Origin: Phycisphaerales bacterium
Lineage (GTDB): Bacteria > Planctomycetota > Phycisphaerae > Phycisphaerales > UBA1924
NCBI GenBank assembly: GCA_020427635.1
Contig: JAGQOH010000001.1
Location: 90,155-142,082, forward strand
Length of the DNA: 51,928 nucleotides
Direction of reading: 5' to 3'
Shown here: in pieces, positions 1 to 7,779 of the stretch
How the letters are laid out: each line of letters begins with the position of its first letter
Position numbering within the stretch: the first letter of the stretch is position 1
Position numbers and translations under genes: made by a program
The notes under the pieces: generated by a model
The model's database searches: none
Told to the model about the DNA's origin: nothing
The model's input: the letters and a program-made list of their open reading frames with translations, nothing else

Positions 1-2
1 TT

Positions 3-536
3 GTGGTGCTGGGGCTGGCCCACGCGGCTGCGATGCTCATGCCCGTTCCGGGCGTTCTGATGATGTGGCCCCTTTGGCTCGCTGCGGCTCACATTGGCAT
101 GACCGCTGCGATCGCGCATCGGTTGGCGCGTCGCCGGCCTCGCCTGTCCAGGCGTGGCTTGCTGTCGACCCTCCTGGTCGCATTGGTTGCGGGGATAGTC
201 ACCGCGCTCGTGGTTTTCGACCGCACAGGGCAGATGTGGCCCGATTGGGTGCGCTGGCAGGCTGCGGCGTCCGGCGGCGCCGCGGCGCTGGCGTTTGCGC
301 TTTTCGCCACCTGGCTGGCAAAGCGCCCGGTCAGGCGCGCAGAGCGGCGCGGTGAACGCATCGATCGGGCAGCGGCCCTTTGGGCGCCCGTGTATGCAGG
401 CGCCTGGTGCGCGGGGCAGGAAGTCTGGATGGCGGCGATCATCCTCGGCATACTCGCGATTGCAGCACTTGTCGCCATGACCGTGATGCGCGAAGCAGTC
501 GGGCTGATCGAATCACCGCCGGGCTGGCGCAGCTAG
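3..536 (+). CDS. Unknown integral membrane protein, possibly 5'-truncated by the window edge
   Basis: I do not recognise this protein. The 177 residues are rich in Ala, Leu and Arg. About four hydrophobic stretches suitable as membrane helices lie near residues 5-35, 55-71, 88-105 and 140-161. Arg-rich loops (ARRRPRLSRR, KRPVRRAERRGERID) separate some of them and suggest cytoplasmic sides. The GTG at position 3 is the first possible start, but the frame is open to the window edge, so the true start may lie upstream. It converges on the MlaE-like gene, and both stop codons sit in one palindromic CTAG at 533-536. Being a coding gene is likely from the hydrophobic pattern; no function can be given. 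Confidence 0.6.
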   Translation: MVLGLAHAAAMLMPVPGVLMMWPLWLAAAHIGMTAAIAHRLARRRPRLSRRGLLSTLLVALVAGIVTALVVFDRTGQMWPDWVRWQAAASGGAAALAFALFATWLAKRPVRRAERRGERIDRAAALWAPVYAGAWCAGQEVWMAAIILGILAIAALVAMTVMREAVGLIESPPGWRS

Positions 537-1378
537 AACCAGCCCAGCGCGTAGAACACGACGGTGAAGATGAGGTCCGCCAGAACAATCGCGACCACGG
601 ATTGCACGACGGTGCGCGTCGTGGCGTTACCCACGCCTTCGGCCCCGCCCGTAACCTTGAGCCCATTGCCGCACGCGATCAGGCCAATGAGCAGGCCAAA
701 GACAGCGGCTTTAACAAGGCCCGTCAGGAAGTCGACGGGTTCGACCTGCGCAACCGTGTTGTTGTAGTAGGTGAGCCAGGGCACACCAAGGATGAGTCTG
801 CTGGCGACAGCCGCTGCGAGAATCGCAACCGCATTGGAGAGCACCGCAAGGCAAATCAAGCTGGACATGGTCGCGGTGAGGCGAGGTACGACCAAAAAGC
901 GCACGGGGTTGAGCGCAATCGCTTCAAGGGCTTCGACCTCCTCATTGACAACCATCGTGCCAATCTCAGCAGCAATGGCAGCACCGGCGAAGCCCGTCAG
1001 CACGATCGCGGCAACCAGCGGGCCAAGTTCGCGCAAGGTTGCCACTGCGATGATGTTTGGAACGAGCGTCACCTGCCCAAGCTGATCCAGGGGCGGTGCC
1101 ATTTGCAGTGCGAGGATAAAACCGATTGCTGAAGAGACGAGTGACACGATGAAGATTGATGCGACGCCAACGCGCACGACCTGGGCAATCATCGCGGCGC
1201 CACCCGGGCGCACGCGCTTGTTGAAGACGCCGCGCAGCAACCAGCGCAGCGAGTCGAGCAGCAGGTAGCTCAGATGGCCAATGTGCCGGATTGTGCCGAA
1301 GATGCGCGCGCCGATCGTCTCGACGAAGCGCAGGGGGGCGCCAAACAGGGAGCCATGTTGGAGCGGCGCCTCGTTCAC
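533..1378 (-). CDS. mlaE: MlaE/YrbE-family ABC transporter permease
   Basis: This is the inner-membrane permease of an Mla-type phospholipid or lipid ABC transporter (281 aa; the family is usually about 260 aa). The family core is visible: a membrane segment with FILALQMAPPLDQLG, the signature RELGPLVAAIVLTGFAGAAIAAEIGTM with the following EEVEALEA, and hydrophobic helices through to the C-terminus (VVFYALGWF). The N-terminal 60 residues hold an amphipathic lead-in (GARIFGTIRHIGHLSYLLLDSL) typical of the family. It is the last gene of a four-gene minus-strand operon, 4 bases after the STAS gene. The ATPase (MlaF) and substrate-binding (MlaD) partners are not downstream, because the next gene is convergent, so they must be elsewhere. 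Confidence 0.9.
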   Translation of the reverse strand: MNEAPLQHGSLFGAPLRFVETIGARIFGTIRHIGHLSYLLLDSLRWLLRGVFNKRVRPGGAAMIAQVVRVGVASIFIVSLVSSAIGFILALQMAPPLDQLGQVTLVPNIIAVATLRELGPLVAAIVLTGFAGAAIAAEIGTMVVNEEVEALEAIALNPVRFLVVPRLTATMSSLICLAVLSNAVAILAAAVASRLILGVPWLTYYNNTVAQVEPVDFLTGLVKAAVFGLLIGLIACGNGLKVTGGAEGVGNATTRTVVQSVVAIVLADLIFTVVFYALGWF

Positions 1379-1382
1379 AGCG

Positions 1383-1712
1383 TTAAGCGTTGGTGATCTG
1401 GTCGCGGCTGTCGACGATGCGGAACACCTTGTCCAAGCGCGCGATCTCGAAGATGGACTTGACCCGCGGCGTCATGGCGCACAGCACGAGCGACACGCCG
1501 CTGCGCCGTGACACCTGCATCGCCTCGACCAGCGTGGCGACGCCCGACGAATCCATGTATGGCACGCCGCCAAGATCAACGACAAGCTGCTTGGGCTTCT
1601 TATTGAGCGATTGGCGCAAGTGGTATTGCAGGTCCTTGGAGTTGCCCAGGTCGACATCACCCTGCGGCGCAATCACCGGATGGCCATTGAGTTGTTCTTC
1701 TTTGACTTCCAT
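1383..1712 (-). CDS. STAS-domain anti-sigma factor antagonist (RsbV/SpoIIAA-like)
   Basis: A single-domain STAS protein of 109 aa, the usual size of the family. The phosphorylatable serine motif is present (VPYMDSSGVATLVEAM, residues about 50-65), preceded by the beta strand QLVVDLGG and followed by the C-terminal helix IFEIARLDKVFRIVDS, both characteristic of RsbV/SpoIIAA. In partner switching, the unphosphorylated protein binds an RsbW-type kinase and releases a sigma factor. The gene directly upstream, 10 bases away, encodes such a kinase-like protein, which supports that role. The gene downstream is an MlaE permease, and Mla systems also use a STAS protein (MlaB), so an MlaB-like role is a real alternative. 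The sequence is closer to RsbV than to MlaB by eye. Confidence 0.88.
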   Translation of the reverse strand: MEVKEEQLNGHPVIAPQGDVDLGNSKDLQYHLRQSLNKKPKQLVVDLGGVPYMDSSGVATLVEAMQVSRRSGVSLVLCAMTPRVKSIFEIARLDKVFRIVDSRDQITNA

Positions 1713-1722
1713 CCGTGCTCCT

Positions 1723-2217
1723 CTACTGGGTGTCCTTGGGCGGACACGTGTCCAGCTTCTTTTCCATGGTCAGTCGCATGCCTGCGCCGTTGCGCTTCTC
1801 GTAAGTCGCGCAGTCCATGACCTCGCGGATGATGTGGACACCCAGGCCGCCTGGGCGAATCTCGGCGAGGTCGCGCGGCTTGATCTTCTCGGGATCAACC
1901 TGCTTGGCGTTGTCCTCGATCACAATGCGAATGCCAGTGGGACGCTCGGGCATCGGGTCGCCCATGGGCCAGATGCTGATCCAGATGCGCCCGTCGGGGC
2001 GCTTGTCATACCCATGGTTGATGACATTGCACAGCGCTTCGTCGACCGCCAGGGCGATGCGCCCGCACTGCGCAGCGTCGAAGCCCAGTCGCCCCGCGAC
2101 CGCTCGGACCAGGTCGCGCGCGCCGGCCAAGTATCGCGCCTGGCTCACTACTTCGATGCGCACGTCAGGCGTCGCACTGGAACAGCATCCATCCTGTTTG
2201 CCGCAGCACTCTGTCAT
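1723..2217 (-). CDS. RsbW-like anti-sigma factor kinase (HATPase_c_2) with Cys-rich N-terminus
   Basis: A GHKL ATP-binding protein of 164 aa that probably binds or phosphorylates the STAS protein encoded next to it. The N box is DEALCNVINHGYD, the G1 region is VIEDNAKQVDPEKI and the G2 box is RPGGLGVHIIREVMD. The ATG at 2217 was chosen over an upstream in-frame start because it forms an ATGA overlap with the stop codon of the preceding lipoprotein gene, implying translational coupling. The first residues are unusual: MTECCGKQDGCCSS carries two Cys-Cys pairs before the fold begins, which could bind metal or sense redox state (inference). No sigma factor gene lies in this operon, so the regulated target is unknown. 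Confidence 0.85.
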   Translation of the reverse strand: MTECCGKQDGCCSSATPDVRIEVVSQARYLAGARDLVRAVAGRLGFDAAQCGRIALAVDEALCNVINHGYDKRPDGRIWISIWPMGDPMPERPTGIRIVIEDNAKQVDPEKIKPRDLAEIRPGGLGVHIIREVMDCATYEKRNGAGMRLTMEKKLDTCPPKDTQ

Positions 2218-2564
2218 TCCTGAACACTCGCCTCGGTCACGGGTTCGCCTTTGGCCCAACGAACCCATCGGTCAATTGCGATGGTCCGCTTCGGTTCGGG
2301 GTCGGAATAGGCGTAGCCCAGGGTCTGGCCCGTGAGCCGTTCGAGCCCGTTGATCGCCATGAGCCGCACAGCAGGGTCGTGGCTGTCGAGCATCGCGATC
2401 AGCTCCGGCGCTCGGCTTTGGTCGTTGTTGCGGATGATCTCGGCGGCGGCCAGGGTGCGCTCGACGGGGTCCGCCGAGCGGGCATCGGGCCTCGGCGCGG
2501 GCGATGAACATGCCCCGAGCGCAAGGCTTGCCGCGATCGTGGCTCGGAGCGCTTGAATCCGCAC
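2214..2564 (-). CDS. Small lipoprotein with a HEAT-like repeat
   Basis: This is a 116-aa predicted lipoprotein. A GTG at 2564 gives a signal peptide (VRIQALRATIAASLALGACSS) with lipobox LGAC, which is why I prefer it to the upstream ATG at 2639; that longer form would put 25 non-signal residues in front. The mature part contains a short helical repeat (AAEIIRNNDQSRAPELIAMLDSHDPAVRLMAINGLERLTG) resembling a HEAT or armadillo repeat, as used for protein contacts. It is the first gene of the operon with the RsbW-like, STAS and MlaE-like genes, and its TGA overlaps the next start. It may be an envelope partner of that system; the function is unknown. Confidence 0.7.
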   Translation of the reverse strand: MRIQALRATIAASLALGACSSPAPRPDARSADPVERTLAAAEIIRNNDQSRAPELIAMLDSHDPAVRLMAINGLERLTGQTLGYAYSDPEPKRTIAIDRWVRWAKGEPVTEASVQE

Positions 2565-2653
2565 GAAACCATCATACGACGGGCGGGCGGCATTGACCGC
2601 GCCTCCCCACGCCAAGTACCGTAGCTCTTCGCACCACACACGAGGACAATGCC

Positions 2654-4270
2654 ATGCCGACGCCCGCAGCGCACGCTGAGACCCGCCAAGTCCCGCCCCG
2701 CGCCGCGAGCGACGAAGTCGTCTTGGTCATGGACTTCGGCTCCCAGACCGCCCAGCTGATTGCGCGGCGGATCCGCGACGCGGGTGTCTTGGCCTACCTC
2801 ATCTCCCCCGATGAGCCGATCGACGCCATCCAGGCGCGCAAGCCCAGGGCCATCGTGCTCTCGGGCGGCCCCGCCAGCGTCTATGACAAGGGCGCGCCCG
2901 AGTGCAACCCCGAAGTCCTCAAGCTCGGCATTCCGATCCTTGGCATTTGCTATGGCATGCAAGCCGCGTGCGTCGCACTGGGCGGCTCCGTCGAGCGCGC
3001 AGGGCGGCGTGAATATGGCGCCGCGCCCCTGCATCGCGTACCCGTGATGAGCGATGCGGGCCTGCTGCTCGATGGCATTCCTGAGCACGCCACCGTATGG
3101 ATGAGCCATGGCGACCAGGTCGCCAATCTCGATGCACACTTCGACACGCTCGCATCAACACCAACGTGCCCGCATGCCGTCGTCAAGCACAAGAAGCTGC
3201 CCTTCTATGCCGTGCAGTTTCATCCGGAAGTCACGCACACGCCGCACGGCATCGACATCTTCCGCAACTTCCTGTTCTCAATCGCGAACTGCCGGGGCTC
3301 GTGGTCGATGGCGGATTTCCTGGATCGCTCGATCGAGCGCATTCGCAAGTTGGTGGGGAACAAGCGCGTGCTCTGCGGCCTCTCGGGCGGTGTCGATTCA
3401 TCCGTCGCCGCGGCGTTGATCCATCGCGCAGTGGGGGACCAACTCACCTGCGTGTTCGTCGACAATGGCCTCTTGCGCAAGAGCGAGCGCCGCCTTGTCG
3501 AAAACACCTTCCGCGATCACTTCGATATCGACCTGCGCGTCGCGGATGCCTCGGAGCACTTCCTCGAAGATCTTGCGGGCATCACCGATCCGCAGGAAAA
3601 ACGCCGGCGCATCGGGCACCGCTTCATCGAAGTCTTCAAGCGCGAAGCGCAGGCCCTCGAACAATCCCATGGAAAGTTCGACTTCCTCGCGCAGGGCACG
3701 CTCTATCCCGATGTCATCGAGTCAGGCCACGGGCACGCGGGCCTGAGCGCGGGCATCAAGCTGCACCACAACGTGGGCGGCCTTCCCGAAGAACTCGGCT
3801 TCGAACTGCTCGAACCCCTGCGCGACCTCTTCAAGGACGAAGCGCGCAAGCTGGGCGAAGTGCTGGGCCTGCCCGAACAGATCGTCTGGCGCCATCCATT
3901 CCCCGGGCCCGGCCTTGCCGTGCGCGTGCTGGGCGAAGTGACCAGCGAAGCCCTCGACATCCTGCGCGATTGCGATGAAATCCTGCTCGAAGAGATCACC
4001 GCCGCCGGGCAATACCGCACGACGGCACAAGTCTTCGCGGTGCTGCTGCCCATCCGATCGGTGGGCGTGATGGGCGACGGGCGCAGCTATGACCGCGTCG
4101 TCGCGATCCGCGCGGTGACAAGCGAAGACTTCATGACCGCCGACTGGGCGCGCCTGCCGCACGACCTGCTCGCGCGCATCAGCTCGCGCATCATCAATGA
4201 TGTGGAGGGGGTGAACCGGGTGGTGTATGACATTTCGACGAAGCCACCTAGCACGATTGAGTGGGAGTGA
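2654..4270 (+). CDS. guaA: GMP synthase (glutamine-hydrolysing)
   Basis: Converts XMP to GMP with ATP and glutamine, the last step of guanine nucleotide synthesis, in the cytoplasm. The 538 residues hold the complete two-domain enzyme. The class I glutamine amidotransferase domain has GICYGMQ (nucleophile Cys99) and QFHPEV (His190). The ATP pyrophosphatase domain has the PP-loop GLSGGVDSS (243-251) and VFVDNGLLR. The C-terminal dimerisation domain has [15 protein letters not shown] and ends in the expected STIEWE. A GAGGA ribosome binding site lies 7 bases before the ATG. The N-terminal 20 residues are an extension beyond the usual start. It is divergent from the lipoprotein operon and converges on the STN-domain gene with only 3 bases between them. 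Confidence 0.98.
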   Translation: MPTPAAHAETRQVPPRAASDEVVLVMDFGSQTAQLIARRIRDAGVLAYLISPDEPIDAIQARKPRAIVLSGGPASVYDKGAPECNPEVLKLGIPILGICYGMQAACVALGGSVERAGRREYGAAPLHRVPVMSDAGLLLDGIPEHATVWMSHGDQVANLDAHFDTLASTPTCPHAVVKHKKLPFYAVQFHPEVTHTPHGIDIFRNFLFSIANCRGSWSMADFLDRSIERIRKLVGNKRVLCGLSGGVDSSVAAALIHRAVGDQLTCVFVDNGLLRKSERRLVENTFRDHFDIDLRVADASEHFLEDLAGITDPQEKRRRIGHRFIEVFKREAQALEQSHGKFDFLAQGTLYPDVIESGHGHAGLSAGIKLHHNVGGLPEELGFELLEPLRDLFKDEARKLGEVLGLPEQIVWRHPFPGPGLAVRVLGEVTSEALDILRDCDEILLEEITAAGQYRTTAQVFAVLLPIRSVGVMGDGRSYDRVVAIRAVTSEDFMTADWARLPHDLLARISSRIINDVEGVNRVVYDISTKPPSTIEWE

Positions 4271-4273
4271 TTT

Positions 4274-5050
4274 TTACCCCCCAAACGAATACGCCTCGAG
4301 CTGGCGGTGGATGTAGTCCGGCGCGGTGATGAGCAGCGTCGTGCCGTGGTACACCGTGATGGCGCCGCCGTCGCCGCCGTTCGCTTGCCACTGCTCGGAT
4401 TCGATCGAGGTCTCGATGATCTCGATGATCTTGTTGACCAGTTCTTCCTTGGGCGTGGTTTCGCCTGCAGCGGTGTTGGTGGTGTTGAAGATGTTGCCGC
4501 CGCCGCCACCGCCGCCGCGCCCCTGGCTCTGGTTGAGCACGCTCGACACATCAAGCTCGGGCACGTCTTCGAAGCTCGGGATCGAGAACACCAAATCCTG
4601 GATGTCATACACGCGCATGCGCTTGTCGGCGTTCAGGCGCGAGCGCGGCCCAACCACGATCTCGCCATACTTCGAAACCTGCCACGTCGCCTTGTCGAAG
4701 TCGTCGGACACTTTCGCGATGATGCGCTCGAGGATGCTGATCGCGGGAGCGGGGGTGGTCACTTCGAGGGTGATGGTGGCGTCGCGGTCGAGACCCGTCG
4801 TCGCGCCTGCGCCCGTTTCGAGCCAGCGCACGTCGAAGTTGACGCCTGTCGTTTGTGTGAGAAACGCGATCACGTCTTCCAGGCGATCGTCCTTGAACGC
4901 AGCGGTCATCGGGCGCTGCAGCGCTGCCAATGACTGCGAAGCTTGCGCAGCCGCGACTTCGTCAACCGTCGGGTTGTAGGCCAGGGCGGTTCCGGCAGTG
5001 GTCGAGAGCAGGCCGGCGGCGGCACACGCGAGCATGAGGTGGCGGTTCAT
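4274..5050 (-). CDS. Exported protein with STN/secretin N-terminal-like domain
   Basis: A 258-aa exported protein with a clear signal peptide (MNRHLMLACAAAGLLSTTAGTALA). After it comes a segment typical of STN or secretin short N-terminal domains (KDDRLEDVIAFLTQTTGVNFDVRW, residues about 53-76), followed by a strand-turn-strand region ending VYDIQDLVFSIPSF. Then comes a Gly-rich linker (QGRGGGGGGG) and a second small alpha/beta unit (ELVNKIIEIIETSIE ... LITAPDYIHRQLEAYSF) like the ring-building folds of secretins. There is no secretin channel domain. Similar short proteins are common in planctomycetes; their job is unknown. An RBS (AAAGGA) precedes the start. It lies 89 bases downstream of gpmA on the same strand, with a 6-bp hairpin (5063-5079) between the two genes. 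Confidence 0.75.
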   Translation of the reverse strand: MNRHLMLACAAAGLLSTTAGTALAYNPTVDEVAAAQASQSLAALQRPMTAAFKDDRLEDVIAFLTQTTGVNFDVRWLETGAGATTGLDRDATITLEVTTPAPAISILERIIAKVSDDFDKATWQVSKYGEIVVGPRSRLNADKRMRVYDIQDLVFSIPSFEDVPELDVSSVLNQSQGRGGGGGGGNIFNTTNTAAGETTPKEELVNKIIEIIETSIESEQWQANGGDGGAITVYHGTTLLITAPDYIHRQLEAYSFGG

Positions 5051-5139
5051 ACCAATCCTTTCGGCCCGACCAACGGGCCTGTTCCATTGGGGAATGGTAG
5101 GAGCGGGCCAACCGACTGGGATTGGCCGCGGCAGGGGCC

Positions 5140-5892
5140 TCAGATCTTCGCCGCTTCACCCTGCTTGGCCACCTCCGCCATGGCCGCCGCGATGGCATCC
5201 TGGTCACCCAGGTACCGCGAGCCGACCGCCCTCATGTCCTCGTCCAAGTCGTACACGAGCGGCACGCCCGTCGGGACATTGCGCTCGAGGATCTCGCCAT
5301 TGGAGATGTTGTCGAGGTGTTTCACGAGTGAGCGCAGCGTGTTGCCATGCGCCGCAACGATGATGCGCTTGCCGGCCTTGATGTTCGGGATGATCTCGCG
5401 CTCCCAGTATGGGATGACGCGCGCGATGGTTTCCTTGAGCGACTCCGTCGACGGCAGTTGGTCCGGGCGCAGGTTGGCGTAGCGCGGGTCGTGCGACGGA
5501 TGGCGCTGGTCGTTGATGTCGAGCGGCGGTGGGGGGACGTCGAACGAACGCCGCCAGATCTTGACTTGGGCATCGCCGTGCTTGGCGGCGGTCTCCGCCT
5601 TGTTGAGGCCCTGCAGCGCGCCGTAGTGGCGCTCGTTGAGCTGCCAGGCGCGGGTCACGGGAATCCACATGAGGTCGAGCTCGTCCATGATCACCCAGAG
5701 GGTGCGGATCGCTCGTTTGAGGACCGACGTGAAGGCCATATCGAAGCTGAAGCCCTCTTCGCGCAGCAGTTTCGCTGCGAACTTGGCCTCTTCGATACCC
5801 TGCTTGGTCAGGTCGACATCATGCCAGCCCGTGAAGCGGTTATCGCGGTTCCACTCGCTCTGGCCATGGCGGATGAGCACGATCTGGTACAT
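5140..5892 (-). CDS. gpmA: 2,3-bisphosphoglycerate-dependent phosphoglycerate mutase
   Basis: Interconverts 3- and 2-phosphoglycerate in glycolysis and gluconeogenesis in the cytoplasm. The 250-aa length fits the dPGM family (about 250). The phosphohistidine motif [10 protein letters not shown] is at residues 5-14, followed by [11 protein letters not shown]; the family marker [14 protein letters not shown] and the second catalytic histidine in [14 protein letters not shown] are present. The insertion with [15 protein letters not shown] marks a full-length dPGM rather than a short cofactor-dependent phosphatase. The ATG at 5892 was chosen because it places RHG at the usual distance; the frame continues upstream with no family similarity. 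It is divergent from map. Confidence 0.96.
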   Translation of the reverse strand: MYQIVLIRHGQSEWNRDNRFTGWHDVDLTKQGIEEAKFAAKLLREEGFSFDMAFTSVLKRAIRTLWVIMDELDLMWIPVTRAWQLNERHYGALQGLNKAETAAKHGDAQVKIWRRSFDVPPPPLDINDQRHPSHDPRYANLRPDQLPSTESLKETIARVIPYWEREIIPNIKAGKRIIVAAHGNTLRSLVKHLDNISNGEILERNVPTGVPLVYDLDEDMRAVGSRYLGDQDAIAAAMAEVAKQGEAAKI

Positions 5893-5960
5893 CGCTCGCT
5901 CCAATTCGACTTTGGCGGGGCGCATGTCCCGCCGGGAGACCAACAGTCTACACTGTGGCG

Positions 5961-6794
5961 ATGCTAGGACAGCGGGCAAGGAACGACCTATCGGAGAAGG
6001 ACGTGCGCGGGCTGGAGGAAGCGGCCCGCGCGGTCGTCGAGATCCACCATGCGCTGTCTGATTGGATGCGCATCGGCGTAACGGTGGCCCAGATTGATGA
6101 TGAGGTCGGGCAGCTGCTCAAGCAGCTCAACAGCACATCGTGCTTTCACCGCTACAAGGCCGGGCGGTACCCGCCCTTCCCAAGCCAAGCATGTCTGAGC
6201 GTAAATGACTGCATCGTCCACGGCACCGCGTGGACGCACAAGGCGCCGCTCCAGGCGGGTGATCTGCTCAAGATCGACATCGGCGTGCGCAAGAACAACT
6301 GGATTGGCGATGCCGCGTGGACCTATTCCTTCGCCCAACCTACCGAAGAGGTCCGACGCCTGATGGAGTGTGGCAAGGAGTCGCTCGCGCGCGGCATGCG
6401 GGCGCTGCAGCCTGGCGACAAGCTGCTGGAGTGGGCCAAGGCGGTGCAGGGGCATGTCGAAGGCGAATGCGGTTTTCACCTTGTGGTTGGCCTTGGCGGG
6501 CACGGCTATGGTCGCCGCCTGCATGCCGACCCCTGGGTATCGAACGTCTTGCCAACCGCGCAGACGCCTTGGCCCGATGCGCACAAGCGATGCCTGCCGG
6601 GGATGACGCTCGCGGTCGAGCCCATGCTTGCGATCGGGACGGGCCGAACCAAAGAGACGCCGGGCGATTGGCCCATTTACACCGCCGATGGTTCGATGGC
6701 GGTGCATTATGAAGCGGATGTTTTGATCACAGAGGACGGCCCGCGCGATCTGACCGCGGGCCTGAGCGACGTCAACGACGTAATTGATCGGTAA
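5961..6794 (+). CDS. map: Methionine aminopeptidase, type I
   Basis: Removes the initiator methionine from nascent proteins. The 277-aa product has the pita-bread fold and the metal ligands expected for type I enzymes: substrate His in NDCIVHGT, the two Asp ligands in LKIDIGV and WIGDAAW, His in [17 protein letters not shown], Glu in LAVEPML and Glu in [10 protein letters not shown]. Length is near the type I norm (about 250-290). Two starts are possible, GTG at 5955 and ATG at 5961; I took the ATG, and neither has a strong ribosome binding site. The superoxide dismutase gene follows 13 bases after the stop, so the two may be cotranscribed. Confidence 0.95.
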   Translation: MLGQRARNDLSEKDVRGLEEAARAVVEIHHALSDWMRIGVTVAQIDDEVGQLLKQLNSTSCFHRYKAGRYPPFPSQACLSVNDCIVHGTAWTHKAPLQAGDLLKIDIGVRKNNWIGDAAWTYSFAQPTEEVRRLMECGKESLARGMRALQPGDKLLEWAKAVQGHVEGECGFHLVVGLGGHGYGRRLHADPWVSNVLPTAQTPWPDAHKRCLPGMTLAVEPMLAIGTGRTKETPGDWPIYTADGSMAVHYEADVLITEDGPRDLTAGLSDVNDVIDR

Positions 6795-6807
6795 CAAGGA
6801 GGGATTC

Positions 6808-7416
6808 ATGGCCTACCAACTGCCCAAGCTGCCATACGCTTACGACGCGCTCGAACCGCACATCGACGCGCGCACGATGGAGATTCACTACACAAAACAC
6901 CATCAGGGATATGTCACGAAGGTAAACGCGGCGTTGGAGAACACGCCCTTCGCTGATCAATCGATCGAGTCGGTATTGGCGAACATCTCGCGCGTGCCTG
7001 ATACGATCCGTCAAGCGGTGATCAACAATGGCGGTGGTCATGCGAACCACTCGCTGTTTTGGTCGATCATGGGGCCAGGCGCCGGCGGCGCTCCAACCGG
7101 CGAACTGGCGGGGGCCATCGATCGAGCATTCGGCAGTTTCGAAGCGTTCCAAAAGCAGTTTGGCGATGCCGCAGCCGGGCGTTTTGGCTCTGGCTGGGCG
7201 TGGCTCATCGTCGACGGGGCGACCAAGCTTCAGGTGACGAGCACCGCGAACCAGGACAGTCCACTCATGGATGGGCACACGCCGATCCTGGGGCTGGACG
7301 TCTGGGAGCATGCCTACTACCTGCACTACCAGAACCGTCGGCCCGACTATGTCGGCGCGTGGTGGAACGTCGTGAATTGGGCCGCGGTCGCCGACCGGTG
7401 GACCAAGGCCAAGTAG
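6808..7416 (+). CDS. sodA: Superoxide dismutase, Mn-type of the Fe/Mn family
   Basis: Dismutates superoxide to hydrogen peroxide and oxygen. The protein is 202 aa, normal for the family. Metal ligands are His27 ([11 protein letters not shown]), His in HANHSLFW, and Asp and His in [16 protein letters not shown]. Two features favour manganese over iron: [11 protein letters not shown] (iron enzymes have AAQVWNH there) and the Gln in [10 protein letters not shown]. The start at 6808 follows an excellent AAGGAGGG ribosome binding site, which rules out the earlier in-frame start at 6784. There is no signal peptide, so it is cytoplasmic. It lies 13 bases behind map and ahead of tRNA-Thr. Confidence 0.96.
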   Translation: MAYQLPKLPYAYDALEPHIDARTMEIHYTKHHQGYVTKVNAALENTPFADQSIESVLANISRVPDTIRQAVINNGGGHANHSLFWSIMGPGAGGAPTGELAGAIDRAFGSFEAFQKQFGDAAAGRFGSGWAWLIVDGATKLQVTSTANQDSPLMDGHTPILGLDVWEHAYYLHYQNRRPDYVGAWWNVVNWAAVADRWTKAK

Positions 7417-7510
7417 TTTCCCAGGAGCTGCGGAGCGCGACCGGTTGCCAAGCAGGCGGTTGGCGGGGATACTTCCGGACCCGCTGCGGGCCCCGAGCCC
7501 GACGGCGTTG

Positions 7511-7583
7511 GCCACCTTAGCTCAGTTGGTAGAGCGGAGCTTTCGTAAAGCTCAGGTCTCCGGTTCAAGTCCGGAAGGTGGCT
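7511..7583 (+). tRNA. tRNA-Thr (anticodon CGT)
   Basis: A complete cloverleaf of 73 nt. Acceptor arms GCCACCT / AGGTGGC pair fully, the D stem is GCTC/GAGC, the anticodon stem GAGCT/AGCTC closes the loop TTCGTAA (anticodon CGT, reading ACG), and the T stem CCGG(TTCAAGT)CCGG is standard. The 3' CCA is not encoded. Identity is from the anticodon. Confidence 0.96.
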
Positions 7584-7725
7584 CTTGCACAGCGGTCCGA
7601 TGCCCGACCCCTGGATGGTCCGGACCAGAAACCCGCGCGGGCGCTTTCACGCACACGCGGGTCCATGCGCAGCACGGCATGAAGCCGCGCATGGCCTTGC
7701 CGAACAATTCACCGGCGAGGGAAAC

Positions 7726-7753
7726 ACGCCGGCCCTCTTTCGAGGGCGGGCGT
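7726..7753 (-). terminator. Possible terminator of the first beta-helix gene
   Basis: An inverted repeat ACGCC-G-GCCCTC / GAGGGC-G-GGCGT with one G-G mismatch and a 4-base loop lies 26 bases beyond the stop of the gene ending at 7780. On the minus strand it is followed only by a weak GTTT run, so intrinsic termination is not certain. Confidence 0.4.
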
Positions 7754-7779
7754 GAGCGTCAAGACGTCCGCGTGGCACG

